Positions 11,930-24,208 of a DNA stretch of 64,000 bases are shown in pieces; the stretch's first letter is position 1; the number at the start of each line of letters is the position of its first letter. The position numbers and the translations under genes were made by a program. Below the pieces are notes generated by a model. That model worked only from the letters and a program-made list of their open reading frames with translations. It was not told the DNA's origin and made no database searches. This DNA comes from Pontederia crassipes (lineage: Eukaryota > Streptophyta > Magnoliopsida > Commelinales > Pontederiaceae): positions 43,675,696 to 43,739,695 of the forward strand of contig CM060188.1 in the NCBI GenBank assembly GCA_030549335.1, read 5' to 3'.

Positions 11930-13094
11930 GGAATTGTTCTACTCTTCTCTTGTACGATTGTGTGCTGCATATCCCCTAAAAAATGTACATTATTAGATCC
12001 TCTGAAAAAAAAAATGACATGCAGAAATTTAAATTGTTAAATTAATGATTCAATAGGTTTGTATTGGTATATATTTCAAACAAGACTTAGTTTGTAGTTT
12101 CACAGATTCTTAGCTACTGTGGTATCATAACAACATAGATAATTTATAATCATTCTCATCATATTGGAGCAATGAATATTTTGTTGAGTGAAGATCTTGT
12201 CTGAAGAAGTCACAGAATGTGATCTCTTCAAAAAAAAAAAAAAAGTCACAGAATGTGATTAAACTTGGGATTTGAGACATTTCTATCTCGAGTGAAATGT
12301 CATGTGCGTCAGTTTTCTGTGGGATAGATGAGCCATTTTGGATGAGACAACCCAAGGAATTTGATAAGCTTATGATGTCTTTTCCTAATTAGGGGTGCAA
12401 GAAAAACTAAATCTATTGGACTTGAAAAAATCAAATTGAAAAATAAAAATAGGAGATTTAGTTTGATTTTTCAATTTAATATGTTTAAATTTGAGTGGAT
12501 TGTTTTCGCTCTATTAAAAAATAATTGAAAAATTTTACCTCATCTTTTTTTGTCATATTCACTTTTCTGCTTTTTACTAAGTTTATTAATAATAATATGT
12601 GATCAAAATTTAAAATATTTTTTTCAAAATAGTTTGCTATTTTTAAATTATTATTTACATGCCAGTACTTAGCAAAATATTTAAAAAAATGAATTGTAGG
12701 TCCTCAAGTAGTTTCGTGCTGCTAAATTGTAAACAATTGAATAGTTTAGTAAATGTCAAGAAGCAAAGAGTCAATTTGCTGTATCATTAGCATTATTCAC
12801 TTTTTTCATTTTTTAAATTTCCGTTTGACTATAATAAATTATTGATAATTTTAACTTCTTTAATAATTTTGATGATCACCTTAGTTATAATTCAAATGGT
12901 AGGTATGGAAAGTGTCATTCAAGATTGTCAGTTGGATAAAAAAATCATTCATTCAAAATTTTAAATATTCTATTAATAAATAATGCAATTCATCCTCATC
13001 TTCATCTTCTTTATTTTTTTTATTCTATTACAATTGTATCGCGATTTTGCTTCATCTTCATCTATGCTCACTTTTCTTTTCCTTTTTTTTTTTT
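11930..13094. other. AT-rich intergenic sequence
   Basis: I see no gene here. There is a 14-bp poly(A) run near 12230 flanked by a short direct repeat of GTCACAGAATGTGAT (about 12209 and 12245), and the rest is A/T-rich sequence without recognisable element ends. Confidence 0.5.
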
Positions 13095-13300
13095 GGTTGA
13101 TACACAAAGCCACACATTGGTTGTTTCAAAAATGGAGAAACTTTGTTGTTTTGAAAGTGTAAAAACATTGCGATCTTCAACTAGAGGTTTAACCTTCCTG
13201 CAGTTCCCTATTCGATCAAAGTAAACAAACTTACAATTACAGGTTTCGACCTTCCCTGAAGTTTAATTTAAGGCCAAATCAAACCCACCCATTACAAGCT
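13095..13300. repeat. Isolated fragment related to the copia LTR near 5.7-6.0 kb
   Basis: The stretch from GCCACACATTGGTTG onward matches 5700-5900 in order: the GGAGAAACTTTGTTG block, the TCTTCAA(T/C)TAGA block, the AAACTTACAATT block and the AAATCAAACCC block. No other part of the element is present, so this is a solo or truncated LTR remnant. Confidence 0.5.
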
Positions 13301-13561
13301 ATAAGCTCAATACCTCTTGGACCCCTAATAATTTTCTTACCCTTCTTTAAAGCAAAATTTAATTTTTCTAATTTCTAAAAATAGATAACAATTCTGCATC
13401 AATTATCTTAATTTAATTGTTGTGATGTTTATTTATGGACACAAGTTTAAAAGCAAAAAAAAAAAAAAAAAGATAAAGTTTTTCTTCATTTGTTCTATAG
13501 GTGTTGTGGATTCCCAGACAGTATAGTTATTTATACTAGTCATAAGCTGCACGTTTACGAT

Positions 13562-13675
13562 CAGGAGCGGACCCAGCCCAAAAATCGGAGGGGGAGGGGG
13601 GCATATGTATAAGTATTATACAAATTTAAAATTTTTATATGAAATATATATAATATTATATATGGTCCGCTCCTG
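13562..13675. mobile_element. 114-bp hAT-type MITE with 8-bp target duplication
   Basis: The ends are a perfect 12-bp inverted repeat, CAGGAGCGGACC and GGTCCGCTCCTG. They are flanked by TTTACGAT (13554-13561) and TTTGCGAT (13676-13683), an 8-bp target-site duplication with one mismatch, which is the hAT hallmark. The core is A/T-rich with a short G run. Confidence 0.8.
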
Positions 13676-13980
13676 TTTGCGATGCATAAAGTTTGAAGAG
13701 CACAATATGATGGGTAAGTTCACTAACTCTTCTAATGCGATATGAACTTGCTACTTGCATCTTATTTAATATTTGAAACTATTTATCAACATATGCATAA
13801 CAAATATAAATCTTGAGATCGTAGAATATCTCTTGAGGTTGAAGCGATGGATCGTTCATTGAGCCTTGACACACTTGTACCTCGTGATTGAGGATCAAAC
13901 ATTGGGGAAACTAAAGACATAATCATAGCACAAGTATTTTGTACCAATCTATAATAAAAAAACATACCTGAACCCTTGGT

Positions 13981-14254
13981 ATTAGTTCTCTTTTATAAGA
14001 AAAGGATGGATGAGAAAAATGCGGACGTTGAGGGGACAATCAGAGTGCGTCAAGCATGTGCATTGCATGGTGATATGCATGCCACATTGTGCATCACACC
14101 ATCGCATGCTTGAGAACCTCGTTATTGGTCCTCTTTCGTAGAAAAAGAATGGATAGAGAAAACTTGAGCAAGGGACCAATTGGAGTGCATCAGGTGTGCG
14201 CATCTCGCACTGATACGCCACATCAGGCATGCAATTGTATGGACGATCGTGTGC
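13981..14254. repeat. Imperfect tandem duplication, period about 142 bp
   Basis: Copies at about 13981-14108 and 14123-14254 share, in order, an ATTAGTTCTC/ATTGGTCCTC block, a GGATGGATGAGAAA-like block, an AGAGTGCGTCAAG/GGAGTGCATCAGG block and a CATGCCACATTGTGCAT-like block. A 14-bp perfect palindrome (GCCGTGCGCACGGC) lies just beyond, at 14309-14322. Open frames here are Cys-rich in both directions because of repeated GCA/TGC words, and I do not consider them genes. Confidence 0.5.
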
Positions 14255-14322
14255 GTTATGCGCTTGTTCGTCGTGCATGAAGGAGCATACACTTGTTGTG
14301 TCGGGTAGGCCGTGCGCACGGC

Positions 14323-15335
14323 ACACCAAAAAACCAAAAGGGCATTCCTGACAATCTCTCACTTGCCTCCATTGAGCACTTAATATACCTTTTCATTGGT
14401 CCAAACATGATAAATGTGCCATATGACCTACTATTACAATTACAATTTTTCATATGATCTGAAATGACACCTAGTAAGGTTCACAATCGCTAAATTATAT
14501 GGAGAATACATGTCGTGCCTATTGGATATTCATGACAACTTTTAAATATATGAACTAAAAAATGCACAAACAATTGTATAACTTAGTATGTCTTAAGTCT
14601 ATTTCACATCATAGTCTAGACAACTTATGTCTTATTTCTCAGTGACTAACTTTCATACACTATAGAAGATATCTCAAAGATGTAGAAATGGCCTATGCTT
14701 TCAAGGAGAAACATTTTCTATTAAGAGGTATCAAATTTAAGCATTCAAGATCACTTAAACCTGCACATATTCCTTTTTGTCTAATTCTCTCTTGTGTTCT
14801 TGAGTAATTAAGATTCACATTATAGAAAAGGGATAGTGTGAGAGCCCCTTTAAAGAGTTGATTTTGAGCTTTAGTGTATGATAAGTTAGGAAATGGTGTG
14901 TGAGAGCTTCATTATAAAAGATGTTTACCTTTTGAAGTGAAGAAAATATGGATGTGGTGTAAATGAGTTTTCCTTGCCCGAGAAAAAAGTATGTTTCGTC
15001 CTCAACTATCTAATAGGGTCATAGAAAAATATTTGCACTCTCTTTCTTCTTTCCTTGCTATGCAATAACCTTAATATTTTAATTTTTTACTTGCTTTTAT
15101 TTTCCCCAAAATTGCATCTCAATTGGTATACACCAACCTGAACCCCATCCTCTCTTGATGCCAAGTGATTGAACAACTATAAGCACAAAGAATATAAATC
15201 AATGATCAAGTCATTATAATACCGATTGAGATGGTGAACGATCGATTCCTTTAACTTGTTGACTCCTTGAGTCATTCACTTGGAACTCTTCTCTAATGTG
15301 TACCCAATGAATAGTATAGACTCACTCCATTGGAC
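14323..15335. other. Unassigned sequence, probably old repeat
   Basis: No gene or recognisable element end. Text continues on the far side of the CACTA insertion (from 16661), so 14.3-15.3 kb and 16.7-18.2 kb were once contiguous. Confidence 0.4.
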
Positions 15336-15817
15336 TTTCACTACAAGATTTTTGTGAATTGTCGACAAATAAATCCGTAAAAAATCCCACTATATTCGAC
15401 GAAAATTCTAATTTCTGACAGGTACATGAGCATTGGAAAATTGCTTGTTGGTAATGAGTTACCGATTGCATGTAAGCTCTGCCCAAAGGGAAAGTGTTCT
15501 TAGGATTCCGATGGGGCTTACTCATCGAATGTTCCGATAAGAGTCAATCCATCATAGGGTTTACCCATTGGAAACCTTTTTTAAAATATGAAAAAATCGG
15601 AAGCCAGCCCGATCCGGCCATTAGCAGTCGATATTGGGGAGAGAGAGAGGCTCATCGTTGTCGGAGGCATCGATCCGCTGGAGTCATTGGCTGCATGCGA
15701 TCAATCTGACCCATGCCTTAGATCAGATCTCAGATACAAGAGAGAGAGGGAGGTCGGAGCCACTGTCATCGCTAGAGCCACAGTATTAGTCGCTTGCGGT
15801 GATTGCTGGAGTGTAAA

Positions 15818-15897
15818 GAGAGAGAGAGAGATGGGAGATCGAGAGTGAGGGTGAGAGACATGGAGAGAGAGAGAGAGAAGAAGAAGAAGAAGAAGAG
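15818..15897 (+). repeat. GA / GAA microsatellite
   Basis: Runs of GA (around 15820-15831 and 15860-15876) followed by about six GAA units, inside the CACTA element. Confidence 0.85.
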
Positions 15898-16154
15898 GGA
15901 GGTCAGATCTTTGTGGGAGAGATAGGGATAGGGTGAAGTAGTGAGAAAATGTTGGAGATATAGGGAGAGAGAGGGCGGTTAATTATCATAAATTATATTA
16001 TATTTTAATTATCGATGAGCATAACCATCGGTATTATTGACAAACCGTCCATGATAATTTCGAAGAACAAGATCATCAGAAACTTTAATTTCTCCCGCCC
16101 AATTTTTTCGTCAATTTCTCTCTCTCTTTCTCTTGCCTCCCTCTCTCTCATAAA

Positions 16155-16480
16155 TATTTTATTGTTAATTTAATTACCGACAGATCTAGTCTTCGAAATT
16201 TTCGATAAATTTTTATTCATCAATAATTATGAAGGCTAGATGTGCCTGAAATGTTAATATTAAAATATTAATTATATACTTATAGTATATTATTAAATAT
16301 GACTACCGACGGATCTAATATTTGGAATTACCAATGGATACAAAGGCTAGACCCGTCAGAAATGTTACTATTAAAATATTAATCATATGTTTATTATATT
16401 ATATATATTCTATTATTAATTTAATTACCGATGGATCTAATTTTCTGAATTATCGATGAATGTTTCGTCCGTCGGTAATT
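16155..16480. repeat. Tandem repeats, about 130-bp unit, inside the CACTA element
   Basis: Three successive copies each start with ATTACCGAC(A/G)GATCTA or a close variant (about 16170, 16302 and 16425), followed by an AATTNTCGAT-like block, an AAGGCTAGA block and an ATTAAAATATTAAT block. The third copy is shorter and merges into the right subterminal region. Confidence 0.6.
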
Positions 16481-16663
16481 CTGAAGGCAGCGACTGAGTC
16501 GATAAATTATGGAGAATTTTGCCATCGATACCGACGATGATCAGTTTGCCCATTGGTATTTCAAAAGAATTTTTCTTTCCAGTGCAAATTCGTCGAAAAA
16601 TGTGAAAGAAGCTAGTTCGTCGAAAATTGTCTGTCAGGAATGCACAATTTTCTTGTAGTCTTT

Positions 16664-18221
16664 GACTTCTATACCCTAAGAACATTTTAGTGTCTATGAT
16701 GATAACTCCTGAGCCTACCCTTTTGGTGAAGATCAACCTTTATTCTTTATCCCACTTAAGCACCTCCAATGTTCATGTTGGCTCCTCTCAAACCCATAAC
16801 TTTAGTGTATTCCTCTCTCTTAGCATCGACCATATTCAAGCACCTCTCATGTTTGTCGTGCACCTAAGACACTTCTTTGGCATATCCAGCCCTTTCTTTT
16901 ATGGTCTTACCTACTCAAACACCGCTTATGCTATTAGTCTCGGCACTCTGAGCCCCACAACTTGGGTGTAACGCACTTATGCTTCCTTAACTTTCAAGTG
17001 CTTTGCGTCTAGTCATCTAAGATGGAATTAATCATCTTACGCAAGCCCGATGTTTTCCATCCTTTCCTCGTCATTTCCCAAAAGCTCTGTGGTTCCAAGC
17101 GTGCTAATGAAAGTATGAGCTATGCTGGAAGAATATATGCTAAATGCACAAGCTAATCAGATGATCGTCCGAGTTGTGTGTGAGCTGCTCACCTTTGGTG
17201 ATAAAGGATGACCCCCCTCTCCTCCTAGTATGATTCTCCCAACTATGGACACAAGTATTCCCCTAGTCATAGTACTCAGACCTTGGTACTCTCCCTATAT
17301 ATACTTGCTCATAAATCTCTATGGCACTACACTATTAAATTAATACTCCTTTCGATTCTAGTTTGCCATCTTGGTTGCTTGTAGCACACTATCTTCACAG
17401 TCCTAGTGTAATATCCATTGTGCATACCTTGCCTACCCTGAGCTCTTCCTCCCTCTTATATTCACATAACACTCACAATCAAATAGCCAACATAACATTC
17501 ACAGATAAAATTGTTTCTTCGTGATGCGGCTTTCTCAAGCCTATATCCATGCTCAAGTCATCTCATCTCCTCTTGTGATACCCCTGAGATCCACTCATCC
17601 AAACCTTTCGCAAATTCGTTACGTTTTTATATGACTAGAGAGTTGATCACTCTGTCAGTTACAGGAGGGGAAAGATTCATTAAACCTTCTAGTGTGACCG
17701 ACCAAGCTTCTTTTATAATGCTTTGGAGTGAGGAGTCATCGCACTAATTGTTGGTTTTTTAGTCCATTGAATTGAATATTAGCCAACAGTACAGGTCAAT
17801 AAGCTTCAACACTGAATAATCCACTTGACTAGGCTTTAACTACACTCAGTTTGTGTCCTTAATTTGAAGTTTTACACAAGATGCCACATTAAAGCACGAA
17901 ATTGTGTATCCCTGGTGTCGTGCTGTCAAACAATTAATTATCTAATACGCAATCCAGTGAGATGCAATATAATATGCGACCTAGAAATTATCTATCCAAG
18001 TGTCATCCACATATGCATTAAACTATATTAGCCCAACACTATCCCATTCCTTCGAACATTGTGTTAAATGTTTGTGGAAGTTATTAAAAAAAAGTTATTA
18101 TTAAAAATATGCACCCGACCCTGCTACCGTTGGATGAAGCATTAATGGCTTGCGCGTCCGGTTCACCAGCCAGCAGGTGTGCAGCGGACCAGTCAGTTCG
18201 AACGGTCTGCGATTGTACAAT
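16664..18221. other. Unassigned sequence between two mobile elements
   Basis: No gene model that I can support. Wording such as repeated AAGCACCTC(T/C) at 16758 and 16841 hints at old internal duplication. The open frame at 16690-16971 shows no known domain. Confidence 0.35.
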
Positions 18222-18226
18222 GCCTT

Positions 18227-20137
18227 TGTAACACCCCTAAATCGACCCTCGTCACGTGGCGAAGACCAACTTAAAGGCACTATGACATGTTATGACTTTG
18301 ATCATAACATTAATCATATCTCAGTCAAAAATAGAGATACGTCAGCGGAAGAAAAGAAATAAAAAAAAATGATAACTTAAATATGCGAAAGTCTAAAAGT
18401 GACTATCATTGTTAAGAAATAAAATAAATTTTACATCATGAATCTAAAATGCGAAAGATAAATGAAAACTAGTAACACTCTAAAAAGCTTATGGTTCATG
18501 TGTCGTCCTATCGTCGGTGCTTCATCACCACACGCCTACTCCACCACGTCACTGATCTGGTCCTATAAAAATCAGACACAGGGGAGGAAGTCCTCCCATA
18601 AACTTTACAGCCTAGTGAGAAATCACATGATATACAATGCATGACATGAATATAATAATCAGCGGTAATTAATCATGCTTAACTTGAACGTGAAAAATAA
18701 CATGTCAGTATCATGGATCATAATAAGAATAAGATCATAGGATATCATGAATCAAGATGATGGTTAATAAACTTGAACTTATAGCATACTTGAAAATCAT
18801 GACAGTAACTTGACTTGAACATGCTTCTTGATCTTGGTTATTAATTAACAATCAGGGTGACTTTAGGTGTACTTAATTCTTGGGGTATGCCCAGCAAATG
18901 ATACGGCCTTGTGCGGGTCAATGGGTGATCAAACCATGACTAAGTGAGCGATCCTTATCTTGATGCACTTGGCTTGGACTGGCAACCCATGATTAATCTT
19001 TCATCTGAACTTATTAATCGCTTTTAACAACTTGTGGCTCTTTATTCTTGATTCAATAGATATGATAGGATCAATGGGAAATAAATTAATAAGAGAGTAG
19101 ATCATGTAAATCAGTGAGGAATCTTTGTGAGGTCAGACAATAGGATCAATTATATATATAAGTAATATCTGGATAAAAAGAAAATAATAAATAAATATAA
19201 TAAAAAGTTTTCTGGGGGAATCGGTCAACCGGTTCAGGGGAATGTCGACCGATTGTCTGCGGGTCGGTAAGACCGGTCGACCGGTAGATTAAGTCGGGCC
19301 TAAATAGGTCGGTCGATCCGTTCCGTTGAACGATCGACCTGTGGGTAAGGATCGGTCAACCGGTGACAGGGATCGGTCGACCGGTCGACATGTGCAGAAA
19401 GCGACTGTATGCAAGTTATCGGTATGCATACATTGGTAAATTCTTTGGTGAAATCTCGATCTAACCTAATTACTATCCCTAGCAATCAATCACGCAATCA
19501 ATAGGACAGAACAAAACAAACATTAATGCAATCAATTAACGAAATCAAGAAATCAACCAAATTAACGAAATCTTGAGCCATGAACTTCTTCTTTTCTTTT
19601 CATAACAATTAGGGCATGGTTAAAACAAATTCAGAGGTCATGCAAGGTGATTTCAATTCACCCACCTTCGTTCGTGATTAATCTGTCTTTCTGTTCGTCG
19701 GGAAAATTGATCCCGATGCCCCCCTTGTTTCATACATTTTCTGCCCCGGTTCTCCTTCTTCTCTTTCGCTGCCTGCAATCCAATCGGTGCAGAGGGTGAC
19801 GTAAGAAAAAGTGAAAGGATCAGATAGGGAGAAAGAGAGGAGGTCCTGCCTAACCTGACAACAAGGACCGGATTGCTCCTGTTCTGCTCACGCACGAAGA
19901 AGAACGCGAGGGAGGCAGAAACAAGGAGAGGGTCGTGAGTTTTTTGAGAGAAAAGGGGTTTAACCAACTTCTATTTTATCTTATATTAATCTCCCCTCCA
20001 AATCTGATTTAATGTGATCAGATTTTATCCCTTTCCTTTCCTAACTTTGAATGAAATTTGAATTTTTTATTCTTTTCCCAGTCGTGCGTTTAAATTCTGG
20101 TTTCTTTCTTTTTTTTATTTTTTTGTTGGTTGTTACA
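18227..20137 (-). repeat. 3' LTR of element A (1,911 bp)
   Basis: Bounded by TG and CA dinucleotides; its partner is at 24209-26184. It contains a cluster of GGTCGACC-type palindromes at 19215-19395. Confidence 0.88.
19215..19395. repeat. Cluster of GGTCGACC-type palindromes in LTR of element A
   Basis: About seven occurrences of CGGTCGACCGG or one-base variants within about 180 bp; the cluster recurs at 25214-25430 in the other LTR. The density is far above chance for a 10-bp palindrome. Confidence 0.75.
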
Positions 20138-20517
20138 TTCTTACCCCCTTAAAAGAAAATTCATCCTCGAATTTTGCACTAGGTAGAGGACTTACAAAAA
20201 AAATAAGAAAATTCTTGACGCATTTTCGACTCATGTTCCCATGTCGCATCATCGCCTTTATGAAAATGCCAAGCTACTGTGACCATGGTTACGTCCTTAT
20301 TCTTTTGACGTTGCACCTAGCGCTCCACTATGTGCATTGGATAATCAATGAAGGTCAAGTCTACGAATTCTTAACGTCATGCATCATCATCTCATAGGAT
20401 TTCTGATGCTCTAATTTGTTTTCTCCACATTGACATGCTGGGTACTTGGGACATATTTTCGTATTTCCATGTTTCATGTCATTACTATTTGTTCATCCTT
20501 ATACATCAGCGTCCTTT

Positions 20518-20690
20518 CCGAATGGATCGCAACCCAGGCTTATGGTTACATCCTCATACTTCTTGTACTTTCCAAATGGATCGTAACCCAGATTTATAAT
20601 ATTCATCTAATACTTCTTATAAGACTTATTACTAAATGGACCACAACCCAAACTTATGTTATTCATTTAGTATTGCTCTCTTTAGGACTT
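20518..20690. repeat. Three tandem copies, about 58-bp unit, in the interior of element A
   Basis: Each unit holds an AAATGGATCGTAACCCAG-like word followed by TTAT and an ATTCATCTAATACTTCTT-like word. Related text with the GGATCGCAACCCAGG word is found in element B at about 45355-45390. Confidence 0.6.
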
Positions 20691-23600
20691 CATCATTTGG
20701 GTTCCACATGCTTAGTTCCTCCAATATTTCATACGCAGCCTCATGAAGCCTAGCGAGCATCACTTGTGTCTGAGTGTATGTGTAACTGAGTTCATTTTTA
20801 CCAAAATGGTACTTCACGGAGAACTCAGAATCTTTCAAACTCGTGTCATCTTCATTGTCACATATTAGCATACTATTAAAAGAAAGCATACCTACGACTC
20901 TTTTGATTGATGAACACTTCAATCTTTTCTACATAAATATAGGCATAGTTTGAACACAATGTTCATGAGAACCTAAAGGTTTGAGGGGTGTTCTTAAAGG
21001 TATCGCTCAATTTATAGTGATCATTCATTGCTAGGAAAATTATCTTCATTACATCTTCTTCATCAACTCGAAACTGTTGGTACTCACTCCATAGATCGAT
21101 CTTGAGTACACCTAGCCTTAAATAGGTCGTCTACGCATGGTAACAAACACATATGTCTTGATGTTATTTTATTTAACAACTTGTTAATAAGTCTCTAGAT
21201 TCATAGAGTCATCATTATTCTTTACAAAATAAGTGGAACATCTAAAAATGAGACCCTCCGTCTCATAAACCCCTCGTCTTACAGTTATTAGATTTGTCTT
21301 TTTAGTTCATGTGTTATGGGGCCTTGGAAATCAAGGTCATGCTAGAAAGGGGGTCGATATGACACTCAACTTCTAACTATAACTTTTAGATATTTGAATA
21401 CTGGCAACTATCTTCTTCTTTTTGCATAATGCTTATATATCTTAGAAGGAAGAATCAAATAGGAATCTCCACATAATTCTTCAAAAAAAAATTCTAACCG
21501 ATGCGAAGAAAAGATCTTATCTTCAATCATCATTAGTATTTCCATAATGGACTTTATGGTATGAAGTTATTTCCATAAGGTCATCATCCTTATCGGGTAG
21601 CCTATGTCGTGCAAGGATCAATAGGCTCACTAAGAACATTGAACATCATCGTAGATAATGACATCATCATATGATTCGATAAAATTGATGATGTCAATCA
21701 TCATCTTTATAAGATCAATTTAGATCAATAACTTTCACGATGACCTATGTTTGATGTGACCCTACCTTAAACATCATCATAAAAAAAATACTTCTTTGAT
21801 TGATAATCAGATCAATGATAGAAAAAGGAATTACATATAAGCTCAAGAATAGGTATTTGATCAAGTCATTGAATCAATACTTCATCTTTAATCATCATGA
21901 ATTTTGGATTATTTAGGAAAGAATTCGAAGGATCTAACATAATCAAATATCATGAGTTAAGAGTTATCATCATAATCATTTAGCTTTTGAGTGAAAGACA
22001 TAACTTGATTTACATTGATTTGTTTCTTACAATGTCAGATCATATGATTTCATAGGAGGTCAGTGGTTATATATTACCACAACAAGTTCTTTCCTTGAGT
22101 ATCATGAAGCACTCAATGTTGAGGTCGACCGATATCTACGATAAGGGATCGATCACATAATACAATCTAATTTTTAGTCCACAAAATAATTTATGCACAC
22201 TATCTAATATAAGTCCTTAGTAAAACATCATGAATGCAAGTCAACACATGGAATGAATTCAAACAATCGGACAGGGACAAAGCAATCAACAAAAACAGAA
22301 GACAAGCAATCATTCTTCTTCTTTGCGCATCATTTTATGATCCTTTGCATTAACGATATCTTGTAGCACATGAGATATGGTCGGGATAACTTTAAAGTTG
22401 GAAAGGAGGACTAATCCATTTATAAGATTTATGATCAAACCATAAGTGGTCCACTTGATCAAGACAAAATCTTGAACATTTTTTTTCATCATATTGACGT
22501 AGAAGCATCTTAGAAAACATTCTATATATCATCTTATATCTTGCATCTTAGAAGACATTCTATGTATCATCTGATGGCTTGCTTAACCTATTATCTAAAC
22601 ATATATATGCTTTATTTTCCCTCTTGAACCATCAACCATGATTATATGATTAAATACCTTATACGTTTGGACATTATTATCAAAACTAATAAATATATCA
22701 ATAGTCAAGATAAATTAATTAAAAATTTTTAGTTTACTTCATAATCATCCTTCTCAGGTGCATAACTTGCTTCTCCAGAAATCTCGAAGGGGACTTATAA
22801 AATTCCTCGTACTTTATCTTAACCCCCCTACTTTCTAAAAAATTTCTCACTTGGTGTTTTGATCTTTTAATACCTAATGGTTGGGGACTCATGTTCTCCT
22901 TAAGCATATCTCAGATAAGAGACTTTAAAATTTTTTTTTCCAAAATTTCTCACATTCGTTTAACCCTTTCATGTTTTGTTTGTTCTTATATAATTCTCTT
23001 ATCAACCATATTAGTCTATTTTGAAAATATATTTGCTTTGCGATGATAGAGCTTTAATAATGGCCATACCAAACATATACTTCATATTAATAAATTTTCA
23101 AATCTACTACATACTAACCTAAGTTAATTAGGTATATTTATTTATTGATCTTTATATATTTATAAGTATGCTATGTTATATGTGCATATGTGTATGAGTA
23201 CGCTAGATTTTAAATGTTCGATTAACTCAGATAGTCACTTATTTATTGAAAATTTCTCCTAACATTTTTTTTTCAAGCCAATGTGACTTCTAAACCTTTT
23301 AGGCTTCTATATTTGCCCATCCCTACATGATTCTTGGACAGCTCACTAATACTTAGATTCTTGTCTAATCAATATTGCATACTTGAACATGATTAATAAT
23401 TCTCATTCATATTTCCAATATAAGAGAATCTAACTAGAAATTTGTATAACTAATTTGGATTTGCTTAGGACCTTTATCAACATAATACAAGGGTCATATG
23501 ACGTCTAAGGCGCAAAAAGCATTATGGGTCCCTACTTATCAATATAAACATATAAGATAATTCATTAAACCCCTATCTTGGTGAATCAATAGAATCACAT

Positions 23601-24191
23601 GAGTCATATCAATAAATCATAACTTAAGCATGGTTGATTTCATATCATCCCACACCTACTTGTTATGTCAGGCAAATCTTTTGTTTACTCCTATAATTCC
23701 CTCGTTTCTTTCTTAAATCTATATCTCTTTACAACTGATATGTCTATTCATTTTCTTCTTCATACTGCTGCAGTCAGCAGAAGAAGTCCGTGAATAGGGC
23801 GATCATGAAAGAGATGGAAAATATGAATTATAAGAAACATAATTGTTTCTTATATTTTATTCTTTAAATATCTATAAGACTTATTCTTCATGTAGGTATA
23901 TTTATCCACATGCTCGTTACTTATTCTGTTACAATTTATTTGTAACCTTTATGACCCTTTTTGTCTAATCACTAATAACATTTAAGTTGATTTCTACCAT
24001 ACAGAATAACTTCCATAGGAATCAACCACTCATGTGAAATACATATCAATACATCAATAAAGAATAACTTAAAGCAAGAAAGATCTTACTTGTACTTTAC
24101 GATAGAGGGTGTGGCGACTGCTCGACGATAGCACATGAACCAATATCATACTTATTATATACACTAAGACATCAAGAGAGTCCTGACTTTA

Positions 24192-24204
24192 GGCTCTGAT
24201 ACCA
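24192..24204 (-). promoter_or_regulatory. Primer-binding site of element A
   Basis: On the minus strand this reads TGGTATCAGAGCC, the canonical complement of the plant initiator-methionine tRNA 3' end, four bases inside the LTR edge. It is a primer site, not a tRNA gene. Confidence 0.85.
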
Positions 24205-24208
24205 TAAA

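Larger units (their letters stand above)
15339..16660. mobile_element. Non-autonomous CACTA (En/Spm-type) element
   Basis: The left end CACTACAAGATTTTTGTG is mirrored by CACAATTTTCTTGTAGTC on the right; the last base departs from the canonical G. Both ends are flanked by TTT (15336-15338 and 16661-16663), the 3-bp target duplication typical of CACTA elements. Subterminal motifs of the ACCGACGG/ACCGATGG kind recur many times inward from both ends, as transposase-binding arrays do. No transposase frame is present, so it would depend on a helper element. The central part holds a GA-rich microsatellite and a few hundred GC-richer bases that may be captured sequence. Confidence 0.72.

Noticed and set aside
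13982-14453. Cys-rich open frames resembling secreted peptides
   Set aside because: The cysteines come from repeated TGC/GCA words of a tandem duplication, and frames are open on both strands.
24192-24204. Possible tRNA-Met piece
   Set aside because: Only 13 bases matching the tRNA 3' end complement and placed at an LTR edge; it is a primer-binding site.
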